Shown piece after piece: positions 20,960 through 27,282 of a stretch of DNA of 38,428 bases. The notes under the pieces were generated by a model. It saw only the letters and a list, made by a program, of their open reading frames with translations. It was not told the DNA's origin and searched no databases. This stretch comes from a virus: the IMG/VR virus record IMGVR_UViG_3300004369_000049, positions 1-38,428 of that record; one strand, written 5' to 3'. Position numbers and translations under genes: made by a program. Every line of letters begins with the position of its first letter. Position 1 is the stretch's first letter.

Positions 20960-20960
20960 G
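20945..20960. promoter_or_regulatory. Operator-like inverted repeat CTTGAC-4-GTCAAG
   Basis: A perfect 6-bp palindrome with a four-base spacer, overlapping the leftward promoter. The same half-site TGTCAAG recurs at 21024-21065 and at several other promoters, suggesting one repressor for a set of sites. Confidence 0.55.
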
Positions 20961-21024
20961 TCATACCGAAAAAAACCTTCTGACCAGGCACGATGCGTTT
21001 CTGAAAAAAATCTCGAAATAATGC

Positions 21025-21053
21025 TTGACACGCTACTGGGCATGTGGAATACT
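21025..21053 (+). promoter_or_regulatory. Promoter (TTGACA-17-AATACT) flanked by inverted CTTGACAC
   Basis: TTGACA at 21025-21030 and AATACT at 21048-21053. CTTGACAC (21024-21031) and its complement GTGTCAAG (21058-21065) bracket the promoter, so a dimeric repressor could loop or block it. Confidence 0.7.
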
Positions 21054-21105
21054 GAAAGTGTCAAGGCAAGCCACAGGGGCAAGCCACACACAGAAAGGGG
21101 TCACG

Positions 21106-21306
21106 ATGTACCAGATCGGCAAGCTCGGCTCGTACACCGTCACACGGTTCACCAGCGAGACAGTCAAGGTCACGTTCCATGACCTGCGACTCGTCGGAGA
21201 GTTCCGACCGCTGTCGATCGTTCACCGGAACTACCGACACGCCGAGGTGCGCGCTCAGTACCTCGTCGATCAGGGCAAGGCCACGACGACGCTAGGGGCG
21301 AGGTGA
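21106..21306 (+). CDS. Hypothetical small basic protein, 66 aa
   Basis: Not recognised. Beta-rich first half (LGSYTVTRFTSETVKVTFHD) then a basic helix (VHRNYRHAEVRAQYLVDQGK). GAAAGGGG lies before the ATG at 21106. It is driven by the best -35/-10 pair in this part of the window and is translationally coupled to the micropeptide at 21303. Confidence 0.7.
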   Translation: MYQIGKLGSYTVTRFTSETVKVTFHDLRLVGEFRPLSIVHRNYRHAEVRAQYLVDQGKATTTLGAR

Positions 21307-21395
21307 TCTGGGACATCGTGACGACCCTCTCGGGTCTCACGTTGATACTGATCACGAACTGGCTCGTGATGAGAGGGTGCGGTAAGCACCTCTGA
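21303..21395 (+). CDS. Membrane micropeptide, 30 aa
   Basis: IWDIVTTLSGLTLILITNWLV, one membrane helix, followed by a basic tail with Arg and Lys. Its GTG overlaps the preceding stop by four bases (GTGA). It ends eight bases before a terminator. Function unknown. Confidence 0.5.
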   Translation: MIWDIVTTLSGLTLILITNWLVMRGCGKHL

Positions 21396-21402
21396 GAGAC
21401 AA

Positions 21403-21424
21403 GGGGCAGGGGAAACCCTGCCCC
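21403..21424 (+). terminator. Terminator of 21106-21395
   Basis: GGGGCAGGG, loop GAAA, CCCTGCCCC, followed by TCTCTCATT: a perfect 9-bp stem marking the left edge of the gene-free origin-like segment. Confidence 0.75.
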
Positions 21425-21440
21425 TCTCTCATTGGGCCTT

Positions 21441-21467
21441 GTGAGGCTCTGTGAGGCTCTGTGAGGC
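21441..21467 (+). repeat. Tandem 10-bp repeat GTGAGGCTCT x2.7
   Basis: Two perfect units and a partial third. A GGCACGGCACGG-type repeat follows near 21508-21540. Both precede the DnaA-box array. Short direct repeats beside DnaA sites resemble iterons but no initiator gene is adjacent. Confidence 0.6.
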
Positions 21468-21550
21468 GTGGCATGCCCTCTGGGTGCGTCGGTGGCTCTG
21501 GGGCATGGCAGGCACGGCACGGCACGGTAGGGCAGGCACAGGGTCTGGGG

Positions 21551-21622
21551 GTGTCCACAGGGTGTGGATAAGGGTGTGGATAAGGTCTGTCCACAGGCTG
21601 TGGATAACCCTGTGGATGACGG
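21551..21622 (+). other. Array of six DnaA-box-like sites, 12-bp period (putative origin)
   Basis: Nine-base sites start at 21551, 21563, 21575, 21587, 21599 and 21611, exactly 12 bp apart. Sites 2, 3 and 5 are TGTGGATAA, the complement of the perfect box TTATCCACA; site 6 is TGTGGATGA; sites 1 and 4 are (G/C)TGTCCACA in the opposite direction, one base from the actinobacterial TTGTCCACA. Orientation is therefore F-R-R-F-R-R. An AT-rich stretch follows. It is likely to bind host DnaA; whether it starts replication is inference. Confidence 0.75.
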
Positions 21623-21671
21623 GGTAGAGAGTCCCGTGCGGACTTTCCGGACAGGGGTGGGGTGTGTGGGA

Positions 21672-21722
21672 GCCAATACGACACTATTTAAGCTCCCACT
21701 TTTTCAACTAGATTTAGCCAAT
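21672..21722. other. AT-rich segment beside the DnaA array
   Basis: After very GC-rich sequence, about 50 bases (around ACTATTTAAGCTCCC and TTTTTCAACTAGATTTAGCC) are markedly AT-rich and run into the end of the deaminase gene. It could be the unwinding element of an origin. Confidence 0.4.
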
Positions 21723-22129
21723 CCCCTTGGTTTGCGGGCTATCTGACCCAGCTTGTTGACTCGTGCTTTGGCTATGCCGCCGTTGTCGGTCCAGACTGCG
21801 GTTTGTATGCCGGCTAGCTCGAGCAGCTCTTGGCACGTCTCGCAGGGTCGGGCGATGCTGACGTATCCGCTTCGGGTGATACGTGCGACGTATATGGTTG
21901 CGCCTTCGGTTGATCCGGCTCGTCGGATGGCTACTTCTTCGGCATGGTACGACACGTCGTTTTTCCCGACGATGGCTGGATCGTTGCGGTAGCGGTTGTT
22001 TCCTCTGCCCAATACTCGTCCTGATCGTACGACGATTGCTCCGACCTTCCACTGTGGGTGTTCGGAGTTCATTGCCTCTTCTATCGCTGCATTGATGTAC
22101 TTGTAGTCACTCGTCTTGATGTAAGCCAT
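21704..22129 (-). CDS. Cytidine/deoxycytidylate deaminase, 141 aa
   Basis: HAEE at 62-65 (zinc ligand His and catalytic Glu) and PCETC at 95-99 (two zinc Cys) are the complete CDA-family active site. Family members convert dCMP to dUMP or cytidine to uridine. The N-terminal helix and size suit a dCMP/ComEB-type or small-molecule deaminase. With NrdJ and MazG it supports nucleotide supply. Noticeably more AT-rich than genes left of 21.4 kb. Ribosome binding site is weak. Confidence 0.88.
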   Translation of the reverse strand: MAYIKTSDYKYINAAIEEAMNSEHPQWKVGAIVVRSGRVLGRGNNRYRNDPAIVGKNDVSYHAEEVAIRRAGSTEGATIYVARITRSGYVSIARPCETCQELLELAGIQTAVWTDNGGIAKARVNKLGQIARKPRGLAKSS

Positions 22130-22198
22130 TGTTTCTCGGGTCTGCCGTACGTGGATGAAAAGAAGGGGCCGCTTGATTCAACATTTTTTGTCGTTGGG

Positions 22199-22486
22199 CT
22201 AGTCGTCTACCCGCCAGCTGTCGTCGTTGGGGTCTCCGGTGTTGTTGTAGTTAAAGATCTGATGCTCCAACCCCATGAGCGCATAGCTACAGTCTTCGCA
22301 GATCTCTTCGACTTCGACGCCGTTTTCACTCCACTTGTTCCAGTCCCATTTGCAGGTGATGGCCATCAAACCGTCGAGAATGCGCACCTTCAGTGGCTTC
22401 CTACAGACGTTGCATGATCGGTCGAAGGACAAGTATTCCGGCCCTTCATATCGCTTGACTTCGAATGAGAACTCTTCTCCGGACAT
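22199..22486 (-). CDS. Zinc-binding hypothetical protein, 95 aa
   Basis: Two Cys pairs, CNVC (about 25-28) and CEDC (about 63-66), separated by a Trp-rich middle (CKWDWNKWSENG): a treble-clef or zinc-ribbon-like layout. GGGAG precedes the ATG. Last gene of a leftward series of five small genes beginning at 23240. Confidence 0.75.
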   Translation of the reverse strand: MSGEEFSFEVKRYEGPEYLSFDRSCNVCRKPLKVRILDGLMAITCKWDWNKWSENGVEVEEICEDCSYALMGLEHQIFNYNNTGDPNDDSWRVDD

Positions 22487-22495
22487 GGTTTCTCC

Positions 22496-22657
22496 CTACC
22501 TCTTCTTGCCGGTCTTGCGGATCTCGGCACGATGGATGTGACACCAGCATTGGCAGGTGTTTTTGACTTGCTCCGACCAATCGGTCAAGGCGCGCTCGAC
22601 GGTTCCGCAGTGATCGCAGCCAGTTGGCCGCTTATGGAGTTCCGGATCGAGTGTCAC
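22496..22657 (-). CDS. Small zinc-binding protein, 53 aa
   Basis: CDHCG near residue 14 and CQCWCHIH near residue 36, with a basic tail ending RKTGKKR, suggest a zinc-stabilised nucleic-acid-binding peptide. The GTG overlaps the upstream stop by four bases (GTGA). The C-x2-C/C-x-C-x-C spacing and coupled position make it a credible gene despite its length. Confidence 0.62.
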   Translation of the reverse strand: MTLDPELHKRPTGCDHCGTVERALTDWSEQVKNTCQCWCHIHRAEIRKTGKKR

Positions 22658-22851
22658 TTTTCAGTTTTTTGCATCTCGTAGAGGAATTTGTAGTGTTCAG
22701 CTATTGTTCGTAGTACTTCTATTTCTTTGCTTAGGTTTTCGATTTTGTCTGCTGCATTGTGGCGATCGTTGCATACGTCGCATCGCCGGCCGACGATCGT
22801 GCAATTACATTCGTATCGCTTGCGGAGACGATACAGGAGTTCGTCACGCAC
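22654..22851 (-). CDS. Zinc and coiled-coil protein, 65 aa
   Basis: CNC...CDVC (residues 15-27) followed by a long charged helix (AADKIENLSKEIEVLRTIAE). Looks like a zinc hook or anchor plus coiled coil. The GTG at 22851 is inferred: GAGGG lies upstream and it overlaps the previous gene by eight bases; a longer start would overlap that gene heavily. Confidence 0.65.
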   Translation of the reverse strand: MRDELLYRLRKRYECNCTIVGRRCDVCNDRHNAADKIENLSKEIEVLRTIAEHYKFLYEMQKTEK

Positions 22852-23077
22852 CCTTGGCCGCCCTCGCGTACAACTTGCTGGCTTCTTTCGTTTGACCCTG
22901 CTCGTAGAGATCGGCGATATTGCGCCACACATCTCGATTGACGGTCATTTGAGCAAGCTCTGATCGTCGCATCTGAAGGTGATTGTTTAAGGTGCCGACT
23001 TCGTTGCGCAGACGGATGTATTCGCTGGCGGTGTGTTCGTCGACCTTGAGAAGTTTGAGTAGCAAGTTTCTAACCAT
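22844..23077 (-). CDS. Helical coiled-coil protein, 77 aa
   Basis: Almost wholly helical: EYIRLRNEVGTLNNHLQMRR, then VWRNIADLYEQGQTKEA. No family recognised. The ATG at 23077 has GGAGG ten bases upstream; its start overlaps the end of 23070-23240. Middle of a coupled leftward run. Confidence 0.68.
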   Translation of the reverse strand: MVRNLLLKLLKVDEHTASEYIRLRNEVGTLNNHLQMRRSELAQMTVNRDVWRNIADLYEQGQTKEASKLYARAAKGA

Positions 23078-23240
23078 TGCTTTGGTTCCTCCTTCGGCTA
23101 CAAAATACATTGGTGAGTAGACGTTTCCAACGTGGTTGGGTATCTAGTCGTAGCGCGGCCTTGATCAAAATCTGTTGATCGTATTCTGAGAGCCAGTTGG
23201 AGTTGGCGAGTTGGCGGAGTTCTTCGGCTAGCTTGTCCAT
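23070..23240 (-). CDS. Small basic helical protein, 56 aa
   Basis: MDKLAEELRQLANSNWLSEY, then a helix and a strongly basic C-terminus (CSRRRNQSN). It starts seven bases after the upstream oxygenase gene and overlaps the following one by eight bases. Weak ribosome binding site, so translation probably depends on the upstream gene. Confidence 0.6.
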   Translation of the reverse strand: MDKLAEELRQLANSNWLSEYDQQILIKAALRLDTQPRWKRLLTNVFCSRRRNQSNG

Positions 23241-23246
23241 CTATCT

Positions 23247-23873
23247 CTAATCCTCGAGACAAGTTATGATGTTGAATGCAATTGTTACTCGCTCTAAATT
23301 AATTGTCCTCTCTTTTACCCAATGGACTAGATCTGAAGGGAAAATCAACATGTCTCCTCGCCTTCCGGGGAAATTAATGTTGTTTTCAAAACATGTTTCC
23401 GACCCCTCTAGGCCACTAACGTAAATCACACCAGAAAAGTAACCATAATGAGAATGCATTGGCGCACTATCACCCATTATTGAAAAATTCACCCAAAAGT
23501 CGTAATCACTAAAATGACCCGGCTTTCTGTTCAAGCGAAAAACTTTAGCTAGATGCAAGGTATCGAAAGATGCTCCCGTAAGACGCGAATGCATAACTTC
23601 GGCGGCGGTCAATACAAAAGCCATGGCAGTTGAAGTACTTAAAATGTTCTGAGGAACGGAACACTGGAAAGTATTTTGGCCAGCGTTATCATGATGCATT
23701 AGAAACGAGTATGGGCGCTCTTTAATGCTGCGGCACGCATCGACCATTTCATCAATTTCGCTCATTATCAGTTCGGGAATCACCCCGTGAAAGATTGGCT
23801 TAGGTTCTAGCGCAAGGAACTTAAAATTGTTGAAAAGAAGATTTCGTTTATTTGACGCTGAATCCTCAGTCAT
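23247..23873 (-). CDS. 2-Oxoglutarate/Fe(II) oxygenase, 208 aa
   Basis: Fits the phage-type 2OG-Fe(II) oxygenase pattern: MHSHYGYFSGVIYV (H140, H142), a beta core with GRRGDMLIFPSDLVHWV (H184 as the distal iron ligand), and R195 followed by TIAFN for 2-oxoglutarate. It should hydroxylate or otherwise oxidise an unknown substrate, small molecule or protein. The ATG at 23873 overlaps the end of 23866-24300 by eight bases. One of three iron-dependent oxygenases in the window, belonging to a different subfamily from the other two. Confidence 0.82.
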   Translation of the reverse strand: MTEDSASNKRNLLFNNFKFLALEPKPIFHGVIPELIMSEIDEMVDACRSIKERPYSFLMHHDNAGQNTFQCSVPQNILSTSTAMAFVLTAAEVMHSRLTGASFDTLHLAKVFRLNRKPGHFSDYDFWVNFSIMGDSAPMHSHYGYFSGVIYVSGLEGSETCFENNINFPGRRGDMLIFPSDLVHWVKERTINLERVTIAFNIITCLED

Positions 23874-24300
23874 ATCCTGTCCATGGCTCGTACGCCTTGA
23901 TGAACCCTTCGCATGCATCGAGAGCGCTGTTCAGCTTTTGGTCCACCCCGTTGCCGCGAACTTCCCAGGGCCAGTTCCGGGAGTTCTCTCCAAGTTCATT
24001 GACGCTGACATAGAGGTCCTTCAAAATCTGAATAGCACCCTCGAGTTGGGATAAATTTATCTGAACTTGCTGTGCTTCATACCGAAGGGCCAATGCAGCT
24101 TCCCTACAGAGTGGGTCATAGCGAACTTCGTGCTGTTCGTTGAGAAGGTCGATCAGTTGATGGGTGTGAGTGAGCGCAACAGAGGTTTGGGTTGGGGTGT
24201 CGACGACGAAAGTCTTCATATGTTCGCCAGTGGCGCGAGTGGTGACACCGACCATTGCGATGGCACGAGCGTGAGCTGATTTCATTTCGTCAAAATCCAT
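23866..24300 (-). CDS. Hypothetical helical protein, 144 aa
   Basis: Long helices (REAALALRYEAQQVQIN, QLEGAIQILKDLYVSVNELG) and a Trp-containing C-terminus (NWPWEVRGNGVDQKLN). Not recognised; no metal or membrane motif. GGAG lies before the ATG. Overlaps the oxygenase gene downstream, so it may be its partner. Confidence 0.7.
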   Translation of the reverse strand: MDFDEMKSAHARAIAMVGVTTRATGEHMKTFVVDTPTQTSVALTHTHQLIDLLNEQHEVRYDPLCREAALALRYEAQQVQINLSQLEGAIQILKDLYVSVNELGENSRNWPWEVRGNGVDQKLNSALDACEGFIKAYEPWTGYD

Positions 24301-24351
24301 AACTCTCCAAAACCAAACGACTGTTTATGGGGCGTTTAAATTTAGCAGAAC

Positions 24352-24612
24352 TCAGCGTGAGCTGGAGTTAGTGCTGCCATTCAGGTGCTTGTAGACCGTC
24401 ACCCTGGAAATGTCTAGGGCGTCGGACACGAAACTAACGCTGCCTCGCATGCAGAAAAGACCAAGCTCGTCCATGCGCTTGATCGCACTGGCCTTCTCTT
24501 TAATGGAGAGAGTTTTCAGGTCTTTCACCTTGAATTCGCGCTGCACAAAATTCTCGATTGTGCGGGGAGCCTCGGCGAGAGACTTGATTTCAATTCCGCC
24601 TATCGTGATCAC
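24352..24612 (-). CDS. HTH DNA-binding protein (YheO C-terminal-like), 86 aa
   Basis: The C-terminal half, MDELGLFCMRGSVSFVSDAL, then DISRVTVYKHLN, closely follows the HTH_22 pattern of YheO-type regulators (GLF-x-G-V-x-V-A-x-L-x-S-TVY-YL). The YheO PAS-like sensor domain is absent, so this is a stand-alone DNA-binding module. GTG start with AAAGGAG upstream. Probably a phage transcription regulator for the leftward genes. Confidence 0.78.
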   Translation of the reverse strand: MITIGGIEIKSLAEAPRTIENFVQREFKVKDLKTLSIKEKASAIKRMDELGLFCMRGSVSFVSDALDISRVTVYKHLNGSTNSSSR

Positions 24613-24621
24613 GGATCTCCT

Positions 24622-25044
24622 TTACTGTACGGGCCACTTATATGGCAGGTCGGCGGGAACATCGGGCCAAATTAGTCCATAATGCTCCGGAAACTTGCGA
24701 ATTAGGTTGGATCTATGCGAAACGGCAACTTCCCGATCGTTGAGCCACCCTGGGAGGATCACCATATCGTCAATATCTTCGATAATGGTCAAAACTTTTT
24801 CTTTGCAGGTGTCTTTGTAGCCGAGGTTGATCCACCGGTTACAGATCTCGAGCGTGTACTGACCCAATGCGGCCGTGTGACCAAGCCACATTTTTACAGC
24901 AGGGTGATTTTTCCATCCATTTGAGCGGCCGGTAAGCGTGTTCAGAATCTGCAACCCCTCAACGCGCTGTTTGCCGAGGCGTTTCATGTCAAGCGCGCCA
25001 GCGTTTGCTTCGAAGTCGGCTCCGTAAGGTACAAAAGTTTGCAT
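24622..25044 (-). CDS. MSMEG_6728/DenV-like pyrimidine-dimer glycosylase family protein, 140 aa
   Basis: The start QTFVPYGADFEANAGALD, MKRLGKQRVEGLQIL, and GWKNHPAVKMW match the actinobacterial MSMEG_6728 family, which belongs with the T4 endonuclease V-type pyrimidine-dimer glycosylases. The C-terminal HRSNLIRKFPEHYG resembles the DenV tail. It may repair UV damage, but activity in this family is inferred from homology. The ATG at 25044 is preceded by GGAGGG. A palindrome at 25062-25080 lies just upstream. Confidence 0.8.
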   Translation of the reverse strand: MQTFVPYGADFEANAGALDMKRLGKQRVEGLQILNTLTGRSNGWKNHPAVKMWLGHTAALGQYTLEICNRWINLGYKDTCKEKVLTIIEDIDDMVILPGWLNDREVAVSHRSNLIRKFPEHYGLIWPDVPADLPYKWPVQ

Positions 25045-25061
25045 TTTCCCTCCATTTGATT

Positions 25062-25080
25062 TTGATTCATTTTGAATCAA
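25062..25080. promoter_or_regulatory. Perfect palindrome TTGATTCA-3-TGAATCAA
   Basis: An 8-bp inverted repeat with three central bases in the gap between 25077-25274 and the glycosylase-like gene. It could be an operator, or a weak hairpin between two cistrons. Confidence 0.5.
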
Positions 25081-25274
25081 TTTGGTTCATTATCAATTTC
25101 AGCCAATTCGTCCCAATGTCCAAGGCCAACGCGCCACAAGCGGACCAAGCCACCGTTCACTGCGCACTTTGTTTTTGAATCAATGAAGCATTTGCACCAT
25201 ACGAGATCATATTCATGCTTCGACTCGATTACTTGGCCGCAGGCATGGCACCGAATTGCGTTCCGTCGAATCAA
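25077..25274 (-). CDS. DUF7695-like zinc protein, 65 aa
   Basis: RRNAIRCHACGQVIESKHEYD, then WCKC and NGGLVRLWRVG match the small phage family with R-N-x-I-x-C-x2-C-G-x-x-I-E-S, C-x-C and (D/N)GG, thought to bind zinc through four Cys. Role unknown. The TTG start overlaps the stop of the micropeptide gene upstream (TTGA), so the two are coupled. Confidence 0.75.
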   Translation of the reverse strand: MIRRNAIRCHACGQVIESKHEYDLVWCKCFIDSKTKCAVNGGLVRLWRVGLGHWDELAEIDNEPN

Positions 25275-25357
25275 CGGCGGTTCCGGGTTCTAAAATACTC
25301 AACGATTACGATAGTGAATAGCAGCAGTGCAGCGTAACCCATTAGCCCAACTTCCAT
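25271..25357 (-). CDS. Membrane micropeptide, 28 aa
   Basis: MEVGLMGYAALLLFTIVIV, then EYFRTRNRR: one membrane helix and a basic cytosolic tail. It overlaps the lipoprotein gene upstream by 16 bases and the zinc protein start downstream by four. Positional coupling is the main evidence. Confidence 0.52.
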   Translation of the reverse strand: MEVGLMGYAALLLFTIVIVEYFRTRNRR

Positions 25358-25773
25358 GCTTGATCTGGGCAATACCAGGCGATTGCAGATGCTGCAACGA
25401 CGGACAAGAACTCGAGCATCGAAGGGTCATATCCCGATGCCGACAAGAGCGATTCATAAAGTTCGTTAGCGGTCATGCCACTTTGCAGGGCAGAGCATGT
25501 CAGCCGGCCTGTTTTGATCAGTTCTTGATCGCTCGTATAAACGCGATCAGAGTAAAGCTCGTGGACGGAGGCGACGAACATGCGATCGTCGTACGAAGAA
25601 TCGTTATACCGAGGCTGCGTCGTATACACAGGCTTTGGCATTGTTGTTGTTGTGCGTGCCGGCTTGGTCGTTGCTGGAGCTTCGGTTGTTGGGGCTACTT
25701 CTGTGACGTAATAGGTTTTACTGCCGCAGGCGGCAAGAAAAATCAACATTCCAGCAATTAGAACTTTGCGCAT
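25342..25773 (-). CDS. DUF732-like lipoprotein, 143 aa
   Basis: N-terminal lipobox LAAC (RKVLIAGMLIFLAACGS), a Thr/Pro-rich linker, then a compact domain DDRMFVASVHELYSD...GRLTC...GMTANELYESLL...AIAWYCPDQ with the two conserved Cys and spacing of DUF732, a family mainly from mycobacteria and relatives. It should be anchored outside the host membrane. Phage lipoproteins often block a second infection, but that is inference. GAGGAG precedes the ATG. Suggests an actinobacterial host. Confidence 0.82.
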   Translation of the reverse strand: MRKVLIAGMLIFLAACGSKTYYVTEVAPTTEAPATTKPARTTTTMPKPVYTTQPRYNDSSYDDRMFVASVHELYSDRVYTSDQELIKTGRLTCSALQSGMTANELYESLLSASGYDPSMLEFLSVVAASAIAWYCPDQAWKLG

Positions 25774-25775
25774 TG

Positions 25776-26048
25776 TTACTCCTCTAGAAATGGCATGACA
25801 ATAATTGGGGTTCCTTCGCCGAGCCATGCGCCGACAATATTGAAATCTACCCACTCCAGAGCGTCTTCGTAGGTCATTCCATCATTCATGAAAACATCTA
25901 TGAGTTTGTTGTAGTCATAAACCGCCAAAAGCGGAGAGTTGGCACGGTTTGTGAAGCCGATCAGGGCATCGTCAGTGCCGTCGAATAAAAGAGCTGACTC
26001 GCCAATGCTGTCCAAGTATTCGACGATTTGCTCACGGCTGATTCCCAT
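25776..26048 (-). CDS. Conserved phage protein, 90 aa
   Basis: FDGTDDALIGFTNRANSP and YEDALEWVDFNIVGAWLGEGTPIIV fit a small family found in many phages (D-x-D-A-I/L-G ... A-x-x-(W/Y)-x-x-x-N-I/V-x-G-A-W-x-G-E-x-TP), function unknown. Transcribed from TTGACG-17-TATAAC with the ATG seven bases downstream. The start at 26048 is chosen to fit that promoter and the absence of a ribosome binding site. Confidence 0.82.
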   Translation of the reverse strand: MGISREQIVEYLDSIGESALLFDGTDDALIGFTNRANSPLLAVYDYNKLIDVFMNDGMTYEDALEWVDFNIVGAWLGEGTPIIVMPFLEE

Positions 26049-26055
26049 GGCAGTA

Positions 26056-26084
26056 GTTATAGTCAAGAATTGTCAGTACGTCAA
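26056..26084 (-). promoter_or_regulatory. Leaderless promoter (TTGACG-17-TATAAC-7-ATG)
   Basis: Minus strand: TTGACG at 26079-26084, TATAAC at 26056-26061. It overlaps the end of the upstream gene. Confidence 0.6.
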
Positions 26085-26402
26085 ATCAATTTCTTCGGCT
26101 TTTTCTACGTGGCGACGGACCATGTCGGCGACAGCAGATCTAGCGGTCCTGCCACGACCGACAAGCTCACCGTCGATGGATCCAAGTATGTCCGTGTAGT
26201 AGTTACCGGTCAGGCCAGGCTGGTAAATGAAGTCATCTGGTACGGCAATCCAGCGGGCCTCTCCAAGTTCCACCCCTCTAACCTTGATAGCTGTAGGCCC
26301 TAGTCCTAATGGGTCGTAGCTTTTGGCAGATAGGTATCTGTCAAGGGAAATGATCGATAGGAGCAAAATTGAGAGAACAATTAAAACTATGCCGAGGAAC
26401 AA
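26073..26402 (-). CDS. Membrane-anchored hypothetical protein, 109 aa
   Basis: The N-terminal segment FLGIVLIVLSILLLSIISL is a membrane anchor; the rest is soluble, with LGEARWIAVPDDFIYQPGLT and a basic helix. Not recognised. The TTG at 26402 is one base from the upstream stop, with AGAAAG before it. Cotranscribed with 26404-26778. Confidence 0.65.
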   Translation of the reverse strand: MFLGIVLIVLSILLLSIISLDRYLSAKSYDPLGLGPTAIKVRGVELGEARWIAVPDDFIYQPGLTGNYYTDILGSIDGELVGRGRTARSAVADMVRRHVEKAEEIDLTY

Positions 26403-26403
26403 G

Positions 26404-26778
26404 TCAGAAACTTTCTACGATTTCCCAGCCGTCTTGTTCGGCAAAAGAAGCATTGAGCGTTTTGTATAGATGACCATTTCTTATCATCAGGAAGCCCTCT
26501 TCGCCTGTTACTTCACAGGTTTTGTATGACAGCGATTCATACTTGGAGATTATTGCGGTGATGATTGAGGAATTCTTTGGATCGGATGGAGCGTAGTAAA
26601 AGCGAAGTCCACCAAACTTCTCTTTTATTTGATACACACTGTAATTAGGATCTAGTTTGTTGATTTCGTCATCGATGGCCCTTATCAGTGGCCACCACCC
26701 TTTGCCGCAGTCGATGGTCGCAGGAAAGTTGCCAACAAACCGTTTCAGTACCGGTTGTAGGTATTCCGGGTACTCCAT
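26404..26778 (-). CDS. Conserved phage protein (KGW...VKEKFG type), 124 aa
   Basis: CGKGWWPLIRAIDDEI, then YQIKEKFGGLRFYYAPSD and YESLSYKTCEVTGEEG match a common phage family whose members have KGW, Q-x-K-E-K-F-G-x-L-R-F-Y and S-x-x-T-C-E-x-C-G. Here the second Cys is replaced by Thr (CEVTG), so the usual zinc pair is broken. Function unknown. Leaderless: TAGACT six bases before the ATG. Confidence 0.8.
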   Translation of the reverse strand: MEYPEYLQPVLKRFVGNFPATIDCGKGWWPLIRAIDDEINKLDPNYSVYQIKEKFGGLRFYYAPSDPKNSSIITAIISKYESLSYKTCEVTGEEGFLMIRNGHLYKTLNASFAEQDGWEIVESF

Positions 26779-26784
26779 GAGTCA

Positions 26785-26790
26785 AGTCTA
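26785..26790 (-). promoter_or_regulatory. Leaderless -10 box (TAGACT-6-ATG)
   Basis: Minus strand TAGACT six bases before the ATG at 26778; divergent from the TATACT at 26818-26823. Confidence 0.5.
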
Positions 26791-26817
26791 CGCCAGCCAG
26801 CCGTTTGCTCACTGACC

Positions 26818-26823
26818 TATACT
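26818..26823 (+). promoter_or_regulatory. Leaderless -10 box (TATACT-6-ATG)
   Basis: TATACT six bases before the ATG at 26830, no ribosome binding site. Two leaderless promoters fire outward from one 50-base gap. Confidence 0.55.
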
Positions 26824-26829
26824 ATTGAC

Positions 26830-27282
26830 ATGGCTACACAAGCAACTAATCTGCGCAGAGAACCTTACGATCCAGATACCGTAGACGCAGACAACGACGG
26901 AATAGTCCAAGAAGGTACAGCCTGGGAGCGCCCGTTTGGCACCAGACTTTTTGATGATCTTGGAAGAGAGATTGTTCGAGGAGCAATTTCTGGAGCGCGA
27001 CCGGCCAACATAAGAGTCACCGGCAGGGATGGGTCGGCTATTGAGTTTTCTCCGAGCTATTCAATATCAGGCAGACCCGAGACTGCGGTTGCCCCTCCAC
27101 AAAAACCCGGACAAAGCACTCTTGCTGCCCTTGGCTACCGGAGCTTCAAAGAAATGGGTTTGCCTACCGTGGGTCAGATTGCTGGCAAAGAAAACAGCGG
27201 CAAAAGGCTCAACGAAATAACTTCAGACATTGCAAAAATAGTAAATCCACCACAGGCCAGCGATGGGACAACTAAGAAGTAG
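26830..27282 (+). CDS. Protein with calcium-loop-like motif, 150 aa
   Basis: Residues 19-30 read DADNDGIVQEGT, followed by AWERP, a D-x-D-x-D-G loop resembling dockerin/EF-hand calcium loops. The rest is disordered Pro/Gly/Ser sequence with short strands and a segment FKEMGLPTVGQIAGK; no enzyme domain. The same motif occurs in the large head-module protein and the AT-hook protein, hinting at a shared partner or a virion-associated role. Confidence 0.7.
   Translation: MATQATNLRREPYDPDTVDADNDGIVQEGTAWERPFGTRLFDDLGREIVRGAISGARPANIRVTGRDGSAIEFSPSYSISGRPETAVAPPQKPGQSTLAALGYRSFKEMGLPTVGQIAGKENSGKRLNEITSDIAKIVNPPQASDGTTKK

Noticed and set aside
20945-21065. True mycobacteriophage L5 stoperators
   Set aside because: Only the seven-base TGTCAAG end is shared; the 13-base L5 sequence is not present.
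21441-21622. CRISPR array
   Set aside because: Units are 10-12 bp with no spacers of constant length; the 12-bp set matches DnaA boxes.
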